The notes under the pieces: generated by a model
Databases searched by the model: none
What the model saw: the letters and a program-made list of their open reading frames with translations, nothing else
Told to the model about the DNA's origin: nothing
From: Alloactinosynnema sp. L-07
Lineage (GTDB): Bacteria > Actinomycetota > Actinomycetes > Mycobacteriales > Pseudonocardiaceae
DNA length: 64,000 nt
Direction of reading: 5' to 3'
Assembly (NCBI RefSeq): GCF_900070365.1
Contig: NZ_LN850107.1
Coordinates: 5,766,001 to 5,830,000 of the forward strand
Shown: positions 15,616 to 24,782 of the stretch, piece by piece
How the letters are laid out: each line of letters begins with the position of its first letter
How positions within the stretch are numbered: the first letter of the stretch is position 1
Made by a program: the position numbers and the translations under genes

Positions 15616-18600
15616 AGGCCCATCGCCCTCAGGGTCGAGGTGTAGACGTTCGCGAACAGCTGCGCACCTTCGATCTTCGGGTGCATCGACTGTTGCGACG
15701 GCAGCGGCAGGGTCTCTTCCCCGCCGGTTCGGTTCCACGGCGCGATGATTCCATGGATCGACTCAGGGTCGCCGCAGACGCCCTTGCCCGCGAACGCCGA
15801 CCTCGGGTCGCCGAAGGTCACATACGGCGTGCTCGCGTCGATGTTCGCTCTGTTGACCGCCAACATCAAGTGCTGGTTCAACAAATCGCCCATGTCATTG
15901 ATCCACGGCGCTTCCCCGGTGCCGATTCCAGGGATGCACTGCCCGTTGCCTTCGAGCAGCCTGGGGTAACCCATCAGAATCACCTTGGCATTGGGCGCCC
16001 GCAGGTGGATTTCCCGCAGAGCGATCACCACCGAGTCCGCGACCGGTCCGGCGACCAGTGCCGGCACCTCCTCGCCTGCCGGGCGGTTGGTCCCGTCGAG
16101 CACGGTGTCCTGACACAGCGATAGTCCGGCGTAGATCACGCACTGGTTGAGCACGTCGACGAATCTGGCGTCGTTGCCACCGACCGACAACGTCACCAGG
16201 GTGGTGTTCTCATCGAGATAGCCCTGATCCATCTGGGACAATTCGCCCCACGCCGTGGTGCCTTGCTTGCCGAACGCGTTCGTCGGCTTGGCCGGTGGAG
16301 CGGTGTAATAGGGCAGCAGGTTCTCCGTTCGCGCACCGGAGCACGCAACCATGTGGTAGTCGACGTTCGCATCCCACAAGTCGGCCCGCTGGCCGATCGT
16401 GCTAGCGGTGTTGTCGGCCAGCACACCGCTGCGCGACCACGCGCGCCACGAGCGGTGACAGGAGTTGCGGGCGGTCGGCACATTCCCGTTGTTGTCAGTC
16501 TCGGCGTAGTAGTCGACCCCGGCCTGGTTGGAGGCACCCTCACCGGAGGCGTACGAGTCGCCCATGGCCACCACGATGTTGCGGGGCTTGGCGGCCAGCG
16601 GCTGGAAGGCCACCGCGTCGAAGGCGATGTCTTCGCCCTCGATCGGCTTGACGCCGTCATCACCGTCGTACGTCACGCTCGACAGTCGCACCTTGGGCGT
16701 GCCCGCGAACTGAAACACCCCGAGGGAGATCCACTTGTCGGCCATGACCCGCTGGTTGACCACCCTGGTCTTCTTCACACCATTGCCCAGGTCGATCTCG
16801 TATTGGGCCTGTTGGGTGTGCGCGCCGTGGCTGGGCAGATGCACCAACACCCGGCCCCACTGGTTGAGGGTGCGGTTGAGCGTCCACGTCCCGCTCACCC
16901 GCATCGAGTTGCCGCGCACCGCAGCCACCCGGGTGTGGGCGAAGTAGAAGTGGCCGTAGAACCCGGCGCTGATTTGGTGGAAGTCCACCTTCGAGGGGTA
17001 GTTGCCCGCCGCGTCGGCACCGAAGTCGAGACTGAACGTGCCCTCGTTGTTGAAGTTGCGCGTGCAGTTCGGCCGGATCGTCTTGCCGCTGTTGGGCATG
17101 TCGTCGACGATCAGCGCTCCGGAAGGCAGGCCGGTCAGCTGGCAATTGGGTGGGTAGCTGAACCCGTCTTCCTGGTAGGCATAGCCGGGATCGAATCGCA
17201 GTAACTCGTTGCCACAGCTGTAGCTGCAGTTCGACTTCCACGTCGACGACTGGTGATACCAGCACTTGAGGTCGATCTGGGCGGACTCATTGAGGTGGTG
17301 GCACGGTCCGAGCGGTTCATCGTCGACCTCGGGCGCATCCGGGTCGAACGTGCCGCCGGGCTGGCAGCTGTTGGAGCTGTCGCAGAACTGGGTGATCGGC
17401 GGCTTCACGGCTGCCCGATTCTGCACCGAGGTCTGGGCATCGCCGTTCCACCACGCCGCGCGGAAGCCGGAAACCGGCCTGCCCGGCCCCTCCAGGCCCT
17501 CGATGGGGTGCCCCGCCCAACCCATGACCTTCTCCGGATACGGCCAGTCGCCCGGGTGCGCCGCGTCGGCGTAGCTTGTCTCAAGGAACGGCGAGCGGTT
17601 GGCGGGGTAGTGCGGGTTCGCAGGATTGTTGAGCCACCCAAGGCCCCAGGCGCCTGAGTTCACGGCCGCGGCGGATTGCGGGTAGAAACCGGAGTTGTAG
17701 GCCCATACCGCGTAGAACCAGTTCTCGATCTTGGCCGGATCGCCGTTGTTGACAGCCATCCCCGCCCCCTTGGTCTGATTCCACTTGTCCTGCAGCACCT
17801 GTAGGCCCGCTGCGACGTTGGTGGCGAAGTCCAGGGCGACCGCACGCTGGGTCTCGTAAGGCCACGCGGTGTCGTTCGGCCCCTTCTCTCGGCCCGCCAT
17901 GCGCATGTGGTCGGTGATCTGGGTGACGCCGTAGCCGCAGTCGGCATCGGTGAAGTCGATCGCCCAGTCGTTGTTCGGGTCACCATCTGGCTTGAGGTTG
18001 CGTCCCCAGTAGTTACCGACCAGCGGGTTGCCACCGACGCCCGCAATGGTCTCCGCGGGCGCCATCCACATGTTGGATTCCTGGGCGATGATGCCGAGGA
18101 ACACCTGCGCCGGGACCCGGCCGCCGCCCAGCAGCGCGCGTCCGGGAAACAAACCTTGCGGCGTGTAGGCAGGCATGCCCAGGTTCTTCCAGTCCGCAGG
18201 CCGCTGGACGTTCAGCGAGTTGGTGATCGCCTGATCGACAGCCCACTCGACCTGCCGAGGCTTCGGCTGTAGCGCCTGGTTCTTGATGTCGTTGACCGGG
18301 ACGGAGCAGTACCGCTCGGCCTCGACCGGGTCACTAGGCGACCCACCCGAGGCGATCGCGGTCTTGGTCGAGACGTCGAGCGCGGGGTGTGCCGCGCCCG
18401 CCCCGGACCCGTTGGCGACTGACGGCTCGACGGTGAAGGTGGCCCGCTGATTTGTCGACCGAACGGACATCTCCACTGAAATGGGCTTGGTGAACACTGT
18501 CGGATCCTCGGAAGGCGCGGTCCGCACTGATGTGATCACCGACGTGCCGAGGGTGGACACCACGGCGTCCTTCGGCGCGGCGATCCGCTGCACCGACGCG

Positions 18601-19550
18601 GGAAGCGGCGTCGAGCCGCTTACCTCGCCGGTGAGGAACACCCGACCACCCGACCCGCTGGTGACGTTGACGCGGTCGAGTTTGCCGCTGCCCAGCAGCG
18701 TCGACTTGGCCCGCCCACGGGACGTGGCGTCGACCCGTCGGACCGAGGCGGTCTCACCGTCACGGTCCATGAATACGACCCCGCCGTCGGCGTCCGCGGC
18801 GAGCCGGAACGGCACTCCCGCGGCAGCGGCCAGCGTGGTCGCCTTCCCACCGTCGTCAATGCGAACCAGCCTGCCGTCGTCCGCGCCGACGATCCCGCTC
18901 TTGGTCGGCACCGCCGAGGTCAACTGCCCGGCCACGGTGATCGGCTTGGCCACCGACCCCTTGGCGGCGTCGACCCGGTAGATCCGGGTGGCAGCTTTGG
19001 TCGTGCCGCCCGCCTGGGTCACCAACGCCTCGTTTCCGGCGCCGCAGGACGGGCTGTAGTACGCGAGCGTGCTGGTGAGCGGCAACTTCGTCACCGCGCC
19101 GCTGACCAGATCGACAGTGGCTACCAAACCGCCGCGCTGGAACAGTTTCTCGTCGTTGGTGGCCGTTCTCGGCGCGTAGGTCACGACGGCCTTGCGGCCG
19201 TCCCCAGTGACGCACGAGTTGCCGATCCACAGGTCGGTGGTGACCCCGTCTTCGGCGAGAGTCGTCACCGTCCGCCATTTGTATCCGGTGTTGGCCTCCG
19301 AGACCAAGACGTGCAGGCCCTGGCTGTCCCCGGAAGTCACCACCGCTCGGTCCGTCGAGCGCTGCCAGTCCTTACCCAACACTTTCGCACGCTGGGCGAT
19401 CGGGATCTCATCCGGCGCTGTGACGGGGACCGCGGGCGGCACCTGATCGACTGCCGCGCCGGGATCTTGTGGAACTGCCTGCGCGATGGAAGGCAGCAAT
19501 GACTGGACCGCGACTGTGAGGGCGCAGACCAATAATGGCGTTGTCTTCAT
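15612..19550 (-). CDS. large secreted protein: lytic-transglycosylase-like core plus C-terminal SGNH/GDSL hydrolase
   Basis: The 1312-aa precursor has a signal peptide (1-25). Residues 50-400 form a beta-rich, WD/YVTN-like region. Residues 430-650 carry lysozyme/SLT hallmarks: catalytic-type Glu491 in AQESNMW, CGYGVTQI (538-545) and WAYNSGFYP (616-624). A Cys-rich linker (720-830) leads to a golvesin/XLY-like beta domain (840-985). The SGNH esterase domain follows, with GDSYASGEG (Ser999), GGND (1124-1127) and SMHP (His1290). ATG 19550 has GGGGAG 4 nt upstream. A wall-degrading or wall-deacylating enzyme is likely. It is divergent from a close paralogue that ends in a lectin domain instead. 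Confidence 0.8.
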   Translation of the reverse strand: MKTTPLLVCALTVAVQSLLPSIAQAVPQDPGAAVDQVPPAVPVTAPDEIPIAQRAKVLGKDWQRSTDRAVVTSGDSQGLHVLVSEANTGYKWRTVTTLAEDGVTTDLWIGNSCVTGDGRKAVVTYAPRTATNDEKLFQRGGLVATVDLVSGAVTKLPLTSTLAYYSPSCGAGNEALVTQAGGTTKAATRIYRVDAAKGSVAKPITVAGQLTSAVPTKSGIVGADDGRLVRIDDGGKATTLAAAAGVPFRLAADADGGVVFMDRDGETASVRRVDATSRGRAKSTLLGSGKLDRVNVTSGSGGRVFLTGEVSGSTPLPASVQRIAAPKDAVVSTLGTSVITSVRTAPSEDPTVFTKPISVEMSVRSTNQRATFTVEPSVANGSGAGAAHPALDVSTKTAIASGGSPSDPVEAERYCSVPVNDIKNQALQPKPRQVEWAVDQAITNSLNVQRPADWKNLGMPAYTPQGLFPGRALLGGGRVPAQVFLGIIAQESNMWMAPAETIAGVGGNPLVGNYWGRNLKPDGDPNNDWAIDFTDADCGYGVTQITDHMRMAGREKGPNDTAWPYETQRAVALDFATNVAAGLQVLQDKWNQTKGAGMAVNNGDPAKIENWFYAVWAYNSGFYPQSAAAVNSGAWGLGWLNNPANPHYPANRSPFLETSYADAAHPGDWPYPEKVMGWAGHPIEGLEGPGRPVSGFRAAWWNGDAQTSVQNRAAVKPPITQFCDSSNSCQPGGTFDPDAPEVDDEPLGPCHHLNESAQIDLKCWYHQSSTWKSNCSYSCGNELLRFDPGYAYQEDGFSYPPNCQLTGLPSGALIVDDMPNSGKTIRPNCTRNFNNEGTFSLDFGADAAGNYPSKVDFHQISAGFYGHFYFAHTRVAAVRGNSMRVSGTWTLNRTLNQWGRVLVHLPSHGAHTQQAQYEIDLGNGVKKTRVVNQRVMADKWISLGVFQFAGTPKVRLSSVTYDGDDGVKPIEGEDIAFDAVAFQPLAAKPRNIVVAMGDSYASGEGASNQAGVDYYAETDNNGNVPTARNSCHRSWRAWSRSGVLADNTASTIGQRADLWDANVDYHMVACSGARTENLLPYYTAPPAKPTNAFGKQGTTAWGELSQMDQGYLDENTTLVTLSVGGNDARFVDVLNQCVIYAGLSLCQDTVLDGTNRPAGEEVPALVAGPVADSVVIALREIHLRAPNAKVILMGYPRLLEGNGQCIPGIGTGEAPWINDMGDLLNQHLMLAVNRANIDASTPYVTFGDPRSAFAGKGVCGDPESIHGIIAPWNRTGGEETLPLPSQQSMHPKIEGAQLFANVYTSTLRAMGL

Positions 19551-20159
19551 TTGTCTCCCCAGTCCCAGGTTAGGCCCCAGTCCCAACCTTGGGTAACGGC
19601 ATCGTAGGGCCCGCGAACCCGATCGCGCCAGGAATTCGCCCGGTCGGACCAACTCGTACAGCTCGGCCCGGGGCGTCGCCCAGAGGTGTCGAAGAGCCCC
19701 AAAGCCGCGTACCAAGCACCAGACAAATGCGATTCTTCAACCTGCGCGGGTGGCACACAATTGACTTGACTTGACGTGGCCGAGCCAGGTATGCGGTTGA
19801 CGTTTGTGATCATGTTGTCAGCGAACCGGATCCGACGCCGACCTGAGCCTTGACCTGGCCTGAACTGGCCCTTCACGTGGATACCCACCCTTCCCAGTTG
19901 CCCCCATGAGCACGGGGCGGGTTCGTTTGCTGTGATCGGGAACACTCGCACAGGTATCTTTGGGAGCCTTGTGCGCCCGGGAGCAGGTGGTGTTGAGTAC
20001 TGAATGATCTCTAATTAGAGGTCGCCACTGGGGACTGGGGAAATACAGCTTTCAATTGAATAGAACTTGAACCATGCCGGAGCATCTCCCGGCATGGTTC
20101 ATAATGCTGCCGACCCCGCTCCCACTGGTGTCTGAATCTCGACAGACTAGGGGAGTTTG
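19551..20159. promoter_or_regulatory. 609-bp divergent intergenic region with palindromes
   Basis: No gene is supported here. Three symmetric sites stand out: ctctaattagag (20009-20020, perfect 12 bp), ttcaattgaa (20051-20060, perfect 10 bp) and a 12-bp-stem hairpin with 8-nt loop (20069-20080 with 20089-20100) 60 bp before the plus-strand start. They are candidates for operators or a 5'-UTR stem shared by the paralogous pair. The region is A/T-rich compared with its flanks. Confidence 0.5.
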
Positions 20160-23100
20160 TTGAAGCATCAATTCCGACGACACAGAACACGCGCCGCGTT
20201 CGCCGCGGCACTTGCTCTGTTCGCGATGAGCCCATCCGTCGCGGTGGCCGCACCGAATCCCGACGGGCTGCCCGGCCCAGCCGCCGAACAGCGGGTGGCG
20301 CCGCCGACCGAACCGTCGGCGGTTCCCGCCGACCAGCGCGGCAAGGCGCTCGGCAAAGACTGGCAGAAGTCCAACGACCGACTCTGGACCACCACCGGCG
20401 ACGCCGACGGGCTCCATGTCATGGTCGCCGAGGCCAAGACCGGCTACACCTGGCGAACCGTCGCGACACTGAATCAACCGTCGGTCGACACTGACCGCTG
20501 GATCGGCAACGCATGCGTCACCGGCTCGGGCAAGCGCGCCGTCGTCGTCTACGCGCCGCGAACCTTCACCAACAAGCACGACCTCGCCCGTCGTGGCGGT
20601 TTCACAGCCGTAGTCGACCTTGAGTCGGGTGCGGTGACCAAGCTCAAGATCCGGACCAGCCTGGCGTACTTCAACCCGGGCTGCGGCGTGGACGAACAGG
20701 TCGCGCTGACTCAGGAGGGCGACGAGGACCTCGGCCGCACCGGCCTGCTACGGCTCGACACGAACACGGCCGCGGTCGGAAAGCGGGTCGAGGTCCCAGG
20801 TCAACTGACCTCGGCGGTACCGGTACCGGGCGGTTTCGCCGCCGCGGCGATCAGTGGCGTGGTCACTGTCAACGAGGCGGGCACGATCAAACGGCTCGCA
20901 ACGACCAAGAACGTCCCGGCGCGCCTCACCCCCACAGCGGACGGAAAGATCGCCTTCGCTGAAGTCGACAACGCGACCACCGCCATCAAGCAGACCGCGG
21001 CCGTCGGCCAAGCGATCACGACCGGTCCCGCGCCCGCGGCCACCGTTCTCGCGACCGGCCGCACCGGCGAACTCTCCGTACGACACGGCGCGGCGGGCAA
21101 GGCGTTCATTACCGGATCCGCGGCGTCGCTGGCCGCGCTGCCCACGGGAGTGACAGCCGTCAACGCGCCCGCCGACGCCGAGGTGTCCACCCTCGGCGAG
21201 TCAGCGGTGACCCAGATCGAGAACGCGGCGGTGTCACAGCAGACCGCACGCGACCTCGCCGCGCCGCGACCGGTACACATCGCGGCCAAGAGCCTGCGTA
21301 CTGGCGCGCAGCTGGGATTCACCGTCGACCCGGCCGACAGGGTGGCTCCCCGCCAGCAGGACCTCACCGATCCGGGCGCCACCTGCGCGGTCAAGCGCAA
21401 TGACGCAATGCGGCCGGTGCTCCAGCCCAAGCCCAAGCAGGTGGAGTGGGCCGCCGACATGGCGGTGAACGGTGAGTTGCTGATCGAGCGACCCGCGAAC
21501 TGGCACCGCAACGGCATCGGCGCCTACCGGCCGCAGGTGATGTTCCCGCCCGTTGCCCTCACCGGCGGCGGCAAGGTACCGGCCCAGGTCCTGTTGGGCA
21601 TCCTGGGACAGGAGTCGAACCTGTGGCAGGCCAGCCGCTACACCATGCCCGGTGACTACGGCAATCCGCTCATCGGCAACTTCTACGGCGTCGACATCTA
21701 CAACGAGACCCCGGCCGATGACTGGACGATCCGCTGGGACAAGGCCGACTGTGGCTACGGTGTCGGGCAGGTGACCGACGGGATGCGCACGCCTGCCGCC
21801 TCTCCGGCGAACAGCCCGGCTCGCCCCGCGAATCATCAGATCGCGATTGCGACCGACTACGCGGCCAATGTGGCCGCGGGGCTGCAGATCCTGGCCACGA
21901 AGTGGAACCAGATCCAGGCCGCGGGCATGCAGCTCAACAACAACAATCCCGCCAAGCTCGAGAACTGGTTCCTTGCGATCTGGGCCTACAACTCCGGCTA
22001 CCACCCGCCTGGCGAGACCGGCGCCAACGGTGCGGCTGGGCTGGGCTGGCTGAACAACCCGGCGAATCCGAGGTACGCGATCGACCGGCAACCGTTCGGC
22101 AGCAACCCGCACGACTTCGCCACCCCGCAGCGGTGGCCCTACCCGGAGAAGGTGCTCGGCTTCGCCGCCAACCCGCCGTCCGGGTTCGAAGCGCCCGGTG
22201 TCGAGGTCCCGTTCTTCCGTGCGGCCTGGTGGAACGGCACGACGGGCAGTGCGACGACGCCGGGTTCGGCGAACTACAACCGCGCTCGGGTCAAGCCTCC
22301 CGTGTACACCTTCTGTTCAGCCTCGCTCAACAACTGCGACCCGGCGAACCCGGTCACGCCCAACGCTCCCGAGGTGGTCGGTGAGCCGACCGGACCATGC
22401 AGGCACGTCAACGCGGCAGGCCAGTACGACCTCAAGTGCTGGTGGCACAGCAGCCAGATTTGGAAGGAGGACTGCAACTACACCTGCGGCAACCAGTTCA
22501 TCAGGTATGACTCGTCCTATGCGAACGCGGAGCCGCAGGACGGCGTGAGCCATCCGCCCGCTTGTGGCGCGACCGGGCTACCGGTCGACGCGCTCGTTGT
22601 CGACAACCGGCCTCGGGAGGAGAGTTCGCTGCGGGATCCGATGTGCAAGCGTCCGAACTTCGCCGACGGCACCTTCAAAGTCGACTTCAAGAAGGACGCC
22701 GCGGGCCAAGACCCCGGGAAGATCGATCTGCATCAGTCGAGCAGTGGATACGGCGGTCACTACTGGTTCACCCACACCAAGGAATACAACGACACCAGCC
22801 TGCAGGCGACGGCGACCTGGACCCTGGGCCGGACGCTGTCATCGCGCGCGGAGGTCAAGGTGTTCATCCCGGCGTGGGTCCGGTCGGGATCCAACCGGCA
22901 GACCGTGGCCTACACGGTGCACTCGGCCGACGGAAATCAGCACGCCTGGGTCGATGTGACCTCCTTGTCCGCCGATACCTGGGTGTCTCTCGGTGTCTAC
23001 AAGTTCAACGGACAACCATCGGTATCGCTGACAACGTCCAATGGAGTCGACAACGAGCCGAGTCGGCGCATCGTGTTCGACGCGGTGGCGTTCATGCCGA

Positions 23101-23642
23101 GCGCCGAGCCGTGGCCCGACGAGATCAAGGTCCGGATCGTCCACGACTCGACGCAGCACTGCCTCGCGGTACGCAACGGCGCCACGTTCGACGGCGCGTA
23201 CACCGAGCATCGGTCCTGCACGGGCTCATTCGAGGAGATCTGGGGAATGCGCGCCGTCCGCCAACGAACCGAGGTTCTCAACGGCGCGCCATACTCGGTG
23301 TTCGACTACACCTACCGCAACCAGAACAGCGGCAAGTGCCTTGCCATCAAGGACGGCGACACTCAGTCGGGTGCGGTCGCGGTCCAGGACAATTGTGACC
23401 AGATCGACAACAGGCAGCTATGGAAGGTCTACTCGTCGTCACCGCTCGTCGGCGGCGAGACGTATGGCCTCAAGAACTTCAAGAGCAACCTGTTCCTCGG
23501 CACCTTCCAGTGTGCAGAGGCATCCGGGCTCACCCCCGCACAACTGGCGTGGCCTGACGGATCGCCCTACAACTGCCCGAATCCGAATGATCCGAACGAC
23601 GTCCACGACACTCGATTCTGGAAGACCGCGGTAATCCAGTAA
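20160..23642 (+). CDS. large secreted protein: lytic-transglycosylase-like core plus C-terminal ricin-type lectin domain
   Basis: This 1160-aa precursor is a paralogue of the divergent 1312-aa protein. It shares the N-terminal region (ALGKDWQKS, WRTVATL, IGNACVTG), the SLT-like block with Glu near 485 (LGQESNLW), CGYGVGQVTDGM and WAYNSGYHP, the Cys-rich linker and the golvesin-like domain. The last 160 residues form a ricin B-type beta-trefoil (HDSTQHCLAVRNG, NSGKCLAIKDG, NRQLWKVY) in place of the SGNH hydrolase. TTG 20160 is preferred over TTG 20157, since GGGGAG (20150-20155) is 4 nt away; both are unusual starts. Expected to bind and cleave wall glycans or other polysaccharide. Confidence 0.8.
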   Translation: MKHQFRRHRTRAAFAAALALFAMSPSVAVAAPNPDGLPGPAAEQRVAPPTEPSAVPADQRGKALGKDWQKSNDRLWTTTGDADGLHVMVAEAKTGYTWRTVATLNQPSVDTDRWIGNACVTGSGKRAVVVYAPRTFTNKHDLARRGGFTAVVDLESGAVTKLKIRTSLAYFNPGCGVDEQVALTQEGDEDLGRTGLLRLDTNTAAVGKRVEVPGQLTSAVPVPGGFAAAAISGVVTVNEAGTIKRLATTKNVPARLTPTADGKIAFAEVDNATTAIKQTAAVGQAITTGPAPAATVLATGRTGELSVRHGAAGKAFITGSAASLAALPTGVTAVNAPADAEVSTLGESAVTQIENAAVSQQTARDLAAPRPVHIAAKSLRTGAQLGFTVDPADRVAPRQQDLTDPGATCAVKRNDAMRPVLQPKPKQVEWAADMAVNGELLIERPANWHRNGIGAYRPQVMFPPVALTGGGKVPAQVLLGILGQESNLWQASRYTMPGDYGNPLIGNFYGVDIYNETPADDWTIRWDKADCGYGVGQVTDGMRTPAASPANSPARPANHQIAIATDYAANVAAGLQILATKWNQIQAAGMQLNNNNPAKLENWFLAIWAYNSGYHPPGETGANGAAGLGWLNNPANPRYAIDRQPFGSNPHDFATPQRWPYPEKVLGFAANPPSGFEAPGVEVPFFRAAWWNGTTGSATTPGSANYNRARVKPPVYTFCSASLNNCDPANPVTPNAPEVVGEPTGPCRHVNAAGQYDLKCWWHSSQIWKEDCNYTCGNQFIRYDSSYANAEPQDGVSHPPACGATGLPVDALVVDNRPREESSLRDPMCKRPNFADGTFKVDFKKDAAGQDPGKIDLHQSSSGYGGHYWFTHTKEYNDTSLQATATWTLGRTLSSRAEVKVFIPAWVRSGSNRQTVAYTVHSADGNQHAWVDVTSLSADTWVSLGVYKFNGQPSVSLTTSNGVDNEPSRRIVFDAVAFMPSAEPWPDEIKVRIVHDSTQHCLAVRNGATFDGAYTEHRSCTGSFEEIWGMRAVRQRTEVLNGAPYSVFDYTYRNQNSGKCLAIKDGDTQSGAVAVQDNCDQIDNRQLWKVYSSSPLVGGETYGLKNFKSNLFLGTFQCAEASGLTPAQLAWPDGSPYNCPNPNDPNDVHDTRFWKTAVIQ

Positions 23643-23661
23643 CTCGCGTTCGTGACTCACC

Positions 23662-23700
23662 CGACGGCTCCGGACCCGCTCACAGCGGCCGGAGCCGTCG
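23662..23700. terminator. bidirectional terminator between lectin-domain gene and mycosin gene
   Basis: Perfect 12-bp arms (23662-23673 and 23689-23700) separated by 15 nt. The hairpin begins 19 bp after the plus-strand stop and overlaps the stop codon of the convergent protease gene. Confidence 0.7.
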
Positions 23701-24642
23701 GCGGATCCACCACCCAAACACGGCCAAGAGCAGAACGCCCGTACCGGCCACGCCTGGCACGAGCCATGACCGCGACGAGGGAAGTTCGCCGGACGTCGCG
23801 GCGACCGGGTCGATCACGCCAAACCCGTAGCGATCGTCCCGACCTGGGTCGCCCGCGTCACGGGCGGTCTCGACCAGTCGGCGCACAACGCCCGCGCCGT
23901 CGAGTTCGGGGTATGCGCCTATGACCAAAGCAGCCACCCCGGACACGATCGCCGCCGAATAGCTCGTGCCACTAACCGGGCTCGTGTTCGCGCCGATCTC
24001 GATGTCGACACCAGGCGCCGCCACGGCCACCTGCGGGCCCTCCACACTCACGTCACCCCGGAACTGCCCACGCGCGTCGACCGCGGAGACCGCGACCACG
24101 CCGTCGATGCTTGCCGGGCTGGTCACAGCAGTGTCCTCCGGCACGTTGCCTGCTGCGGCGACCACGACGACACCGCGGTCGACCGCGTGTCGCACCGCGG
24201 CGTCGAGCTTGTGCCTCGGGTTTCGGGTCCGGATGCCCTGGGAGATATTGGCGACCTGAGCGCCGTTGTCGACCGCCCAGGTGAGGGCGTCGGCGAGGGT
24301 GTCGCTGCCCCCGTCGACCCGCACCGGGAGCACATTGGCGGCGGGTGCTACCCCATGCACCGGCCCCCGGCCCGCGGCGATGAGTGCGATGTCGGTGCCG
24401 TGACCACGGCCGTCGTGGGTGCCTTGCCCCAGGGCCGGGAACGCGCGCCCAGGCAGAACAGCTCCCGCCAGACCTGGATGGCCCTCATCAACCCCAGTGT
24501 CGATCACCGCGATGACCACGCCATCCCCCCGACTGCGGTCCCACACTCCCGGAAGCCCCAACTCGGTCACCCAGTCCGGCTCCACCGACCCGGTCGTCGC
24601 GGTCACGGCCGCGGCCACCCAGACCGCAACACCACGCAGCAT
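23680..24642 (-). CDS. mycosin-like S8 serine protease, membrane-anchored
   Basis: This 320-aa subtilase has Asp48 (VIDTGVD), His81 (GHGTDIA), oxyanion Asn166 and Ser227 (GTSYSAA), so the catalytic set is complete. An N-terminal signal sequence and a C-terminal helix ([19 protein letters not shown]) give the mycosin layout. Mycosins are proteases of type VII (ESX) secretion systems, but no EccB/C/D/E or WXG100 gene is in this window, so this copy is either an orphan or works at a distance. It lies in the accessory block between ponA1 and the GT87 gene. Confidence 0.85.
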   Translation of the reverse strand: MLRGVAVWVAAAVTATTGSVEPDWVTELGLPGVWDRSRGDGVVIAVIDTGVDEGHPGLAGAVLPGRAFPALGQGTHDGRGHGTDIALIAAGRGPVHGVAPAANVLPVRVDGGSDTLADALTWAVDNGAQVANISQGIRTRNPRHKLDAAVRHAVDRGVVVVAAAGNVPEDTAVTSPASIDGVVAVSAVDARGQFRGDVSVEGPQVAVAAPGVDIEIGANTSPVSGTSYSAAIVSGVAALVIGAYPELDGAGVVRRLVETARDAGDPGRDDRYGFGVIDPVAATSGELPSSRSWLVPGVAGTGVLLLAVFGWWIRRRLRPL

Positions 24643-24782
24643 CTTTCCGCCCCCCAGAGAGTTGCGCCTCGGACACAGTTTTCCCTGCCCGCGGATGTAT
24701 TTGCATCTGGGTAACCATTGCCTGGCTGGTTTCTCCGGACGTCCGCCCCCGCAAGGGTGCGTCAGGCCGTAGCATCGCGCGC

